Assembly (NCBI RefSeq): GCF_006829085.1
Contig: NZ_BJTC01000018.1
Location: 26,506-90,505 of the forward strand
From: Chryseobacterium sp. ON_d1
GTDB taxonomy: Bacteria > Bacteroidota > Bacteroidia > Flavobacteriales > Weeksellaceae
Direction: 5' to 3'
DNA: 64,000 nt
Part shown: piece by piece, positions 1-8,300 of the stretch
How positions within the stretch are numbered: position 1 is the stretch's first letter
Layout of the letters: each line of letters starts with the position of its first letter
Translations under genes and position numbers: made by a program
The notes under the pieces: generated by a model
What the model saw: the letters and a program-made list of their open reading frames with translations, nothing else
What the model was told of the DNA's origin: nothing
Databases searched by the model: none

Positions 1-219
1 GAAGGAACTACGGAAAATCTTTCGCTGGAAAAAGATATCTTAAGTTTATTAAACTTCCTGCCGGAGGGCTGCAGGGCAATTTTCAACCTTTTTGCCATTG
101 AAGGATACCCTCATAAAGAAATAGCAGCTATGCTTTCCATCAGCGAAGGGACTTCAAAATCTCAGCTCAATTTTGCAAGGAAAAAGCTGCAGGAACTTTT
201 AGGGAATCAAAACATTTAA
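1..219 (+). CDS. ECF sigma factor, C-terminal part (5' end outside window)
   Basis: The frame is open from the first base and stops at 217-219, giving 72 residues. It matches region 4 of ECF (sigma-70 family) factors: an acidic start, the stretch LPEGCRAIFNLFAIEGYPHK, then the helix-turn-helix KEIAAMLSISEGTSKSQL that contacts the -35/-33 promoter element, and a basic end (RKKLQELL). Region 2 lies outside the window. The next gene begins 12 bases later and has an anti-sigma-like N-terminus, the usual sigma/anti-sigma order in Bacteroidota. The sigma factor probably controls this operon or the envelope genes that follow; that is inference. Confidence 0.85.
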   Translation, partial: EGTTENLSLEKDILSLLNFLPEGCRAIFNLFAIEGYPHKEIAAMLSISEGTSKSQLNFARKKLQELLGNQNI

Positions 220-231
220 ACTTTTACAACA

Positions 232-2544
232 ATGGAAAATAATCATATAGATCAACAATTCAATGAAGCGTCCAGGCTTTCTGAAGAACCAACTGTTTTT
301 CCTGGTTTTGAGAAAGTATGGGGGAAGATTGAAGAGAAATTAGATAAAAAAGAAGAGAAAAAGAGAACTATTCCTCTCTGGCTGCCCTATAGCATTGCTG
401 CAAGTCTGGTAATTGGTTTAGGTGCATTTTATTTTATGAATAAGAAAGAAGCTGCAGAACCTTTAAAACCAGTAATAGCAGAGAATACAGCTTCAAGAGG
501 TCCAATTAACCTAACAGATATTGCAAAAATAGACCGTACAATAAAAGATAATATCAGAAAAGAAGAGCTGCCTGTAACAAAATCGGTTCCTTTGGTGCAT
601 CAGGTTTCACCGGTTGTAGGAACAGATCTATACAAATCTCCACATATCTCCAATATCCCACCTGTAGAAGCTCCTGATAAAATAATACCATATTTACCCC
701 AAATCTACAGTGATACCTTAAAGACAAAAAGTATTGATGAAGTTGTTCTAATGGGGTATTCAAAAACAGTTAAGAGCGAGATCATGTCATCTTCAACGGC
801 TATGATTGCTTCTGCAGATAAAATTCCTGTGCATGCTCCAGCGGCCGTATCTTCATTGGCTGGAAGGGTTGCTGGAATAGAAGTAGCAGGGGGCATTAAA
901 AGGCGTGATGAAGTAGTAATCAGAGGAGCAAAAAGTATAGATAGTCGTTCTACAAAACCTTTATATATTGTAGACGGAACTGTACTAGGTAAGGAATCTG
1001 AGTTTTTAAACACCCTGGATTCTAAAAAAATAAAAAAAATAAAAGTACTGAAAGGTTTAGAAGCTGCTGCTCTTTATGGAAGCAAAGCTAATAACGGAGT
1101 TGTTGTAATTACGACAATAGGGCTATCTGAAGAAGAAATGGAAAAACTCAAAAAAGTTTCCTCAGACAGTGCAGAAAAAATATTAAAAGACCCTGAAGAG
1201 CCCAAAAAAGAATTCCCGAAAGCAGGACAGCTGACAGCAGGAGAAGTTAATGATTTTTCTAAATGGGATTATTGGAAAGATATTGCTGTTCCTACTTTGG
1301 ACCAGTATAAAAATACATGGAAATTCTTTCCAGATAAAAGAGTCTCTGTTCAATTGGTCAATAGAGACAGAAGACCTGTTACAGGTGAAAGAGTAAAGCT
1401 GTTGGATGATAAGAAAAATATTATTTGGGAAGCAGTTTCCGATAATCTGGGGAATGTAGAATTATGGATATCTCCCATGACTGATGAAAGCCCAGATTCA
1501 GGCAAATATTATTTATCCGATGCTTCAGGGCAGATAATCAGCAGTAATCTCAGAACCTTTAAAAATGGACAAAATCTGATTATCCTGGATAAGTCTTGCC
1601 AGCAAAAACGGGTATTGGATCTTGCTTTTGTAGTGGATGCTACAGGTTCTATGGGTGATGAGATTTCCTATCTTCAGTCTGAACTTTTGGATGTGTTGAA
1701 AAAAGTGGAAGGAAAGTTAAAAAATACAACGGTAAGGTATGGATCAGTTTTTTACAGAGATCAGGGAGATGAATATGTGACCCGAAAATTCGATTTTTCA
1801 GAAAAAGCGGAAAATCTTATTGGATTTATTAAAAAACAAAATGCCAGCGGTGGTGGAGATACACCGGAAGCAGTTGTTGAAGCCTTGAAAGTTTCAGTTG
1901 ATGATCTGAAATGGAGTCATGAACACTCTGCCAAAATAATGTTTTTAATTCTGGATGCCCCACCACACCATTCGGAACAGAATATAAAGGATTTATATAA
2001 TACAATAAAGACTGCAGCCAAGAAAGGAATTACAATTATTCCCCTGGCTGCCAGTGGTACTGATAAGCAGACAGAATACCTGATGCGGACATTTGCCTTA
2101 CTTACGAATGGTACATATACATTCCTTACGGATGACAGCGGAATAGGAAACAGCCACATCAAACCCACTATAGATTCTTACGAGGTTGAAAAACTCAATG
2201 ATTTATTATTAAGATTAATTCTTCAGAGAGCACTTTTACCGGAATGCGGAACAGGAATTTCAAACGATCATATCAATAAAAAAATGGAGAAAGAAATTGA
2301 CAGTAATATTGATAGTAAGACGGTGATATTCCCGAACCCGACAAAAGGACTGATGCACATAAAAACAAAGAAATCAATTGAAGAACTTTTTGTGTATGAT
2401 CTTGCCGGAAAAATTATTATGAGAAAAGAAAAACTGCCGGAAGGTAAGAATACAATTGATTTAACTTCTTATCCTCAGGGAATTTACCTTGTGCGTGTTT
2501 TTACTAACGATCAATGGGAAACATTTAAGGTCATTAAAAATTAA
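232..2544 (+). CDS. Anti-sigma-like membrane protein with TonB-receptor plug, VWA domain and T9SS-type tail
   Basis: 770 residues with a rare domain order. Residues 1-48 are a hydrophilic anti-sigma-like region (SEEPTVFPGFEKVWGKIEEK); 49-69 form one membrane helix. Residues about 167-295 read as a SusC-type plug: IDEVV at 168-172, then VAGIEV, VIRGAKSI, LYIVDG, VLKGLEAAALYGSKANNG and VVVITT. A beta-rich stretch of about 390-450 follows, then a von Willebrand A domain with MIDAS motif DATGS at 469-473. Residues about 698-770 resemble a T9SS type A sorting domain (FPNPTKG, YDLAGKII, YPQGIYLV). Known: anti-sigma proteins bind their sigma in the cytoplasm. Inference: the plug and VWA parts lie in the periplasm and sense an outer-membrane partner, perhaps the plug-less barrel encoded next. 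A sorting tail on a protein anchored by an internal helix is odd. Domain calls are firm, the role is not. Confidence 0.85.
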   Translation: MENNHIDQQFNEASRLSEEPTVFPGFEKVWGKIEEKLDKKEEKKRTIPLWLPYSIAASLVIGLGAFYFMNKKEAAEPLKPVIAENTASRGPINLTDIAKIDRTIKDNIRKEELPVTKSVPLVHQVSPVVGTDLYKSPHISNIPPVEAPDKIIPYLPQIYSDTLKTKSIDEVVLMGYSKTVKSEIMSSSTAMIASADKIPVHAPAAVSSLAGRVAGIEVAGGIKRRDEVVIRGAKSIDSRSTKPLYIVDGTVLGKESEFLNTLDSKKIKKIKVLKGLEAAALYGSKANNGVVVITTIGLSEEEMEKLKKVSSDSAEKILKDPEEPKKEFPKAGQLTAGEVNDFSKWDYWKDIAVPTLDQYKNTWKFFPDKRVSVQLVNRDRRPVTGERVKLLDDKKNIIWEAVSDNLGNVELWISPMTDESPDSGKYYLSDASGQIISSNLRTFKNGQNLIILDKSCQQKRVLDLAFVVDATGSMGDEISYLQSELLDVLKKVEGKLKNTTVRYGSVFYRDQGDEYVTRKFDFSEKAENLIGFIKKQNASGGGDTPEAVVEALKVSVDDLKWSHEHSAKIMFLILDAPPHHSEQNIKDLYNTIKTAAKKGITIIPLAASGTDKQTEYLMRTFALLTNGTYTFLTDDSGIGNSHIKPTIDSYEVEKLNDLLLRLILQRALLPECGTGISNDHINKKMEKEIDSNIDSKTVIFPNPTKGLMHIKTKKSIEELFVYDLAGKIIMRKEKLPEGKNTIDLTSYPQGIYLVRVFTNDQWETFKVIKN

Positions 2545-2550
2545 TTGTTA

Positions 2551-2586
2551 TGAAAAAAGAAATTTCCCCGGAAATTTCTTTTTTCA
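2551..2586 (+). terminator. Strong hairpin after the VWA gene
   Basis: A near-perfect inverted repeat lies between the VWA and barrel genes: TGAAAAAAGAAATTTCC, a CC centre, then the exact complement ending in a T-rich arm. It looks like a Rho-independent terminator, but the barrel gene starts only 24 bases later, so it may act as a partial terminator that lowers downstream expression. Confidence 0.6.
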
Positions 2587-2610
2587 TATTTTTAAGCATA
2601 CTAATAACTG

Positions 2611-5379
2611 ATGAAAAAGAATTATTTGCTGTTATTGCCATTTACCATTACCCTTTTACAGGCACAAAACTCACAACTCTATTACTCCGGAAAGTTTTTA
2701 ACGGTTAAAAATAAAGAACAGAATTTTCTAAAGGTTTATAATAAAAACAGCGGGATTTATGAACTGACCGATGAAAAAGGGTTTGCCATTATTGCTGCCC
2801 AACCTTCTGATACTCTTGTCTGGAATCAGGGTAAAAGTACCCATGTTATTTTTGCCTATGAACTCAGGGAATTAAAAACTATTTTAGAAAGTCAGACAGA
2901 AAAGAAAAGTGTTGGAAATATTTATAGCAAAGATTATGACAGCCTGGTTTCAAAGGAAGCAAGAGATGATTTCAGTATTGAAAAGACGAAGACTCATTTA
3001 AGTAAGAAATCCCACTCTTATTTTGTACAGATAAGAAAATTACGGCAAAGAAATGACAGTATTTACACGTTAAAACGGCTTAATAACAGGACATTGCTTT
3101 TTAATGGAAGCTTTACAACATCTTTTGACATTAAAAGCAGAAATGCTGTTCCGGCCACTCAAAGCAGATATGTACAGGGAAGATCAGAGAGCGGAAGCCT
3201 TGTATGGAAAGGTCCTGAGACGAATGAAATGTTCAGCTTTGGCCCTGATATTTCTACTTTGGGTTTTAATGGATTAGCTTATGAATACGATCAGAACGGA
3301 AGACTGATCCCGTGGATTGACGGATTGCAACATGCAAAAAGATATGATAACAGCCTCTTTAAAACAACGGTAGGATACAACAACCAGCTGAATGTAAACG
3401 CTTTTATAAAAGAAGAATATAACGAGAAAATCAGACTTTCACTGAATTTGGGCCAACAGAAAAACCAGATGTATTTTATAGATCAGTTTGATGTTGCGAA
3501 TACCTTTAAAGCAAAACTAAATACAGAAATGGGGGGATACTCCATCAATCTTGCATTTAATTACGAAGAAGATAAGGCAACCAATACCAATAGAATAGGG
3601 CTGTTCAATCGGGCGTATCAGAATTCATTGCTGACTCCCATTTCTTTTTCAAATGAGCAAAATACTTTTCTGAATAACGGTTTACAGAGAAGTTACAGTA
3701 AATATGCAGACAACCCTTCATTTCTTTTTGAGCAGGACAGTAAATATCGTTATCAGAAACTTGAAAGACAGTTCAGCCTTAATGCTATGAAAAACTGGGA
3801 TGATTTTAAACTGAGTATCAGCCAGTCCTATGATACTAACAATATCCGGAACCTGGATCAGTATAAGCCTTCTGCTTATGGCTTCAGCAATGGTATACTG
3901 AATGAAAGGACTCAAAACAGCAGTTCATATTATTCCAATATACTGGGCTCATATACTCTGGGAAACTATGATTTTAAAAATACTTTCACTCTGAACTTTA
4001 TTCTAAATGATAAAAAATCTGATGTCTATAACAGCCTGACCAGTCACCAGGATCTCTATCAGAGAACCTCACAGGATCATATTTTTAATTATAATATGGA
4101 AATTCATGATTATGACTTTGAAGCAGGTTTTAATTTTGGAAATTCATTTTATATATCCAATACTTCCCTTAAAAATAATTTTTGGCTTCCAAAGGCTAAC
4201 TTTTATTTAAAATTCAGTGATATCTTCAATTGGAATAATTACAGTTTCAAATTACTGGGAAGTTACACACAGCTAAGCTCCGAACCGGAAATTACCAGAT
4301 CATACGCCTCTTACGCGACCACATTGCTGAATGCAGAAAATTATAATCAGTATTTCCCGGTACTGGAAGCGGAAAGTTTCAGAGGTTTATCCAATATCAA
4401 CACCAAAGAATGGAAAGTAGGAGGCAGGCTGAATATTGGGTATTATATAAGCCTGGAGGGTGAATATTTCAACAGAAAAAATACTGACGACATATTTCCT
4501 GTTTTTGAAAACAACCTGTTGAAATTGAAAAATGCAGCAGACCATACGTACAGTGGATATGAATTCAATTTTGCCTATGACAGGCTGCGCCTTGGATATG
4601 ATATGTATACAACCCATAAAGTTTCATTTTTCAAATATAAAGATATCGTAGACCGTATCGCTCCCGGATATCAGAATCTGGCCGTTTCTGGATTTAAAGA
4701 TATCTACAAAACATTGACAGAAGGGCAGGCTTTAGGATCTGTCATTGGAAGTTATTTTGAGAGAAATGCAGCCGGTCAGCTGATCATTGATGAGTTCGGA
4801 TACCCTAAAAAAGCAGAAGGAATGAAAATGATTGCGGATCCTACACCAGATTTTGTGATGAAGTTCAATCATAGTCTGGTTTATAAAAATCTGTCTCTGG
4901 ATATCAATTGGGAATGGAAAAAAGGAGGACAGCTCTGGAACGGAACACAGGCTGTTCTCGATTATTACGGACGGTCTTATGATTCAGGAGAAGAAAGAAA
5001 TACTAAGAATTATGTTTTTCAGGGGGTGCATTCCAATGGAAGTGTTAATCAGATTCCCGTAGATTTTTATGACCCAAACCGGAATGTTCTGGAAAACAGA
5101 TGGTCGAGGTATGGCTATCTGGGGGTAGCGGAAAGTTATATTCAAAAGGCAGATTATATAAGAATCAACAATATTTCACTTTCATCCACTTTTCCGGTTA
5201 ATTATGGGAAACAGAATCTTAAACTGACTTTTTATGTGAATAATATAATGCTTTGGCAGGCTAATAAAGGAGCAGATCCCAATCAGAATTTTTATGATAT
5301 GGATAACGGGAGGGGACTGGATTTTTTCAACCTTCCTTCCTTTAAAACATTCGGATGTATTGTTTCACTTAAATTTTAA
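2611..5379 (+). CDS. SusC/RagA-type outer-membrane beta-barrel lacking the plug domain
   Basis: 922 residues with a signal peptide (MKKNYLLLLPFTITLLQAQ). Residues about 20-65 resemble the carboxypeptidase-regulatory-like domain that precedes SusC plugs. The plug itself (VDG, IRG, LYGSRGANG) cannot be found; its place, about 85-165, holds a polar, lysine-rich stretch. From about 165 the protein is a SusC barrel: it has the late signatures GQALGSVIGSYFERNAAG, DPTPDFVMKFNHSLVYKN, KKGGQLWNGT and YIRINNISLSSTFP, and ends in aromatic LKF as outer-membrane barrels do. Ordinary family members carry their plug in the same chain. Both flanking genes encode plug domains, so trans-plugging is a reasonable hypothesis. 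It ends 3 bases before the macroglobulin gene, implying co-transcription. Confidence 0.85.
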   Translation: MKKNYLLLLPFTITLLQAQNSQLYYSGKFLTVKNKEQNFLKVYNKNSGIYELTDEKGFAIIAAQPSDTLVWNQGKSTHVIFAYELRELKTILESQTEKKSVGNIYSKDYDSLVSKEARDDFSIEKTKTHLSKKSHSYFVQIRKLRQRNDSIYTLKRLNNRTLLFNGSFTTSFDIKSRNAVPATQSRYVQGRSESGSLVWKGPETNEMFSFGPDISTLGFNGLAYEYDQNGRLIPWIDGLQHAKRYDNSLFKTTVGYNNQLNVNAFIKEEYNEKIRLSLNLGQQKNQMYFIDQFDVANTFKAKLNTEMGGYSINLAFNYEEDKATNTNRIGLFNRAYQNSLLTPISFSNEQNTFLNNGLQRSYSKYADNPSFLFEQDSKYRYQKLERQFSLNAMKNWDDFKLSISQSYDTNNIRNLDQYKPSAYGFSNGILNERTQNSSSYYSNILGSYTLGNYDFKNTFTLNFILNDKKSDVYNSLTSHQDLYQRTSQDHIFNYNMEIHDYDFEAGFNFGNSFYISNTSLKNNFWLPKANFYLKFSDIFNWNNYSFKLLGSYTQLSSEPEITRSYASYATTLLNAENYNQYFPVLEAESFRGLSNINTKEWKVGGRLNIGYYISLEGEYFNRKNTDDIFPVFENNLLKLKNAADHTYSGYEFNFAYDRLRLGYDMYTTHKVSFFKYKDIVDRIAPGYQNLAVSGFKDIYKTLTEGQALGSVIGSYFERNAAGQLIIDEFGYPKKAEGMKMIADPTPDFVMKFNHSLVYKNLSLDINWEWKKGGQLWNGTQAVLDYYGRSYDSGEERNTKNYVFQGVHSNGSVNQIPVDFYDPNRNVLENRWSRYGYLGVAESYIQKADYIRINNISLSSTFPVNYGKQNLKLTFYVNNIMLWQANKGADPNQNFYDMDNGRGLDFFNLPSFKTFGCIVSLKF

Positions 5380-5382
5380 CTC

Positions 5383-8300
5383 ATGAATCTCAAGTTTATC
5401 TCAATATATATCATTTTGCTGTATTTATTATTGTTATCCTTTTCTGTGAAAGGGCAGCAGTCATTTCAGGATTTTGAAAAAGAAAAAACGTATGTTCAGA
5501 CCAACCATGTTTTTTATAAACCCGGTGAGGAAATGTATTTTAAAATATATGTTGTAAAAGGAAATAATAATCTTCCGGCAGAAAACAGCAAGGTGGTTAA
5601 TTTTGAAATCATTGATCCGGCGGGAAGTGCTGTAAAAAAAATGAAATATGAAATTACCAATGGATATGCCGAAGGGTATTTTTATTTTTCTGAAGATATG
5701 AAAGGTGGAATCTATAAGATCAGAGCTTTTACCAACTGGATGCAGAATGAAGAAGGTAAAAATGCCTTTGAAAAAGAAATTACCCTCCAGAAAATAGTAT
5801 CACCAAGAATTCTTATGAAACTGGACTTCCCTAAAAAAGGATATGGCCCTGGAGATGAGGTGACTGCCGATTTCTCGATGAGAAGCCTCAGCAATCTTCC
5901 TATTCCTTTCTATGAAGCAGATTTCACAGTAATGCATAATGGAGAAACCGTTTCAAAAGGAAAATTTATTACCGATAAAGAAGGGAAAAAACAATTGATC
6001 TTTAAGCTTCCTGAGAGGTTAAAATCTTCTGATGCCCTTTTGAACATCAAAGTGAATTTTGATGGATTTACAGAATCTGTTTCCAGAAATATCCCAGTTG
6101 TCCTGAACAATCTGGATGTGAGATTTCTGCCTGAAGGCGGAACTTTTATCAATGGAATAGAACAGAATATCGCGTTTAAAATTCTGGATGAATTTGAAAA
6201 ACCTGTAGATGCTGTTCTGGCGGTTTATAACCAGAGGAATGAAAAAATAAAGGAAATTTCAGCTTATAATTTCGGAATGGGAAGTTTTCGGTTTACCCCT
6301 GAAAAAGGAGAAAGTTATTATGCAAAAATTGTGAAGCCGGAAAATATTGCCCGGACTTATACTTTTCCGGTGGCAAAAGACAACGGGCTGATTTTCAATA
6401 TTCAGAATGAAAATAAAAAGCTGACTGTTACCATCATTTCAACCCAGGAAAAAGCAATTATTCTGAAAGGAAGTTTTCGTGAGAAAGAAGTCTATACTAA
6501 AGCTCTTTCTTTAAAAATTGGAAGCACCACACTCGAAATTCCTGAAAAAGATTTTCCGATGGGAATCTGCAGGTTTACAGTGCTGGAAGATAATATTCCT
6601 CTTGCAGAGCGTATTGTTTTTACCAATAAGGTAAATCAGCTGAATGTGAAAGTTAAGCCCGTAAAACAGTATTATCTGCCAAGAGAAAAAGTAATCCTGG
6701 ATATTGAAACTACCAATGAAAATAATAAACCTGTTCCTGCTAATCTTGGAGTAAGTGTGGTAGATGATAAGCTATGGACCTATGCTGATGACAAACAGAA
6801 TCATATCATTTCCTGGCTTCTGATGGACTCTGAATTGAAAGGGAAAATTGAAAAGCCACAGTTTTATTTTGATAAAAAAGAAGAAAAAGCAGATAAAAGC
6901 TTAGACCTTGTGATGCTGACAAATGGCTATCGCTATTTTGAGCTTATCCCGGAGGTTCTGAAAACTGATAAATACAAATACCTTCCCGAGAAGAAAAATA
7001 CGATCTATGGAGTGATAGAAGATGAAAACAAAAAACCGGTAAAAGCTGATGTTTTTCTTTTGAATACAGACAACAGAAAAATTCTCAAACAGACTGTTGC
7101 AGAAAACGGGAAGTTCTATTTTTCAGATTTAAATGCGGATGATTCCTATAAAATCATTGCCAAATCTTTTCAGCCCAGGCATCAGGTTAAAATCCATATT
7201 TTATCTTATAATCTGGATATTAATCCTTTAATAAAACAGAATCTGTCTCATATAGATGTGGAAGAAATCGTACAGGAAGCTGAAAGAAAAGAGGAAATAA
7301 AGACAGAAAACAGGAATAATACCCAAACGCTGAATAAGCCAGGGCGTTCAAGATCTGATACGATTCAGAATAAAAGAATTGAAGAAGTTATAGTATTGGG
7401 CTACAGTATGAGAAAGGATAAATCAGCCATGGCTTCTTCAACAATTGCTTCTTCTATGGAAATTCAGAATGCCAGTGTAACTTCTCTGTTGAATGGGAAA
7501 GTCGCAGGAATAGTAATTAAAGGGACGGGCCAGGCAGGAGCCGGTGAGCAGATCAATATCAGAGGAAATTCTTCTATTACTAATAAAAGCCCCTTATTTA
7601 TTGTAGATGGTGTTCCGGTAGAAAATTTCAATACTACTATTAATCCAAATGATATCAGCAGTGTTACTGTTCTCAAAGATGCTGCCGCTACAGCTATTTA
7701 TGGAAGCCGTGCTGCCAATGGGGTAGTCATTGTAAATTCAGGTAAAAATAACAGCTCAAAAATCAATGTTGACATTACCCCGAAATCCTATCTTGCCGTA
7801 AAAGCCGTGCCATACGGAAAGCTTACTTCATACACCGGATCAAGAAAATTTGCTTATCCTGAGTATAAAACCACCAATACTTCTTATCGTTTTGATTACA
7901 GGGAAGCCCTGTACTGGAACCCAGTGGTGGAAACCGATAAGAATGGGAAGGCAACCGTGGAATTCTATAACTCAGATGCCAATACTACTTTTAGAATTAT
8001 TACAGAAGGGATTGCGGCATCAGGACTTGTAGGAAGGGATGAAACAGCCTATGCGGCGCAGAGCCTTATTTCAATAGATGCCAAAATTCCTCAGTATCTG
8101 ACAAGAACCGATCAGATGATGATTCCTGTTGTCCTTAAAAATAATTCCTCAGAAATCAGGAAAATGACCATGGATGTTATCGTACCCAATCATGTAAAAC
8201 TGATTCATTCTGACAGCCTGATCACCTTAAAACCATTGGAATCAGGAAGATTATTTGTCAAAATACAGACTGATGAAATTGTGGATTCCAATATCCAGTT

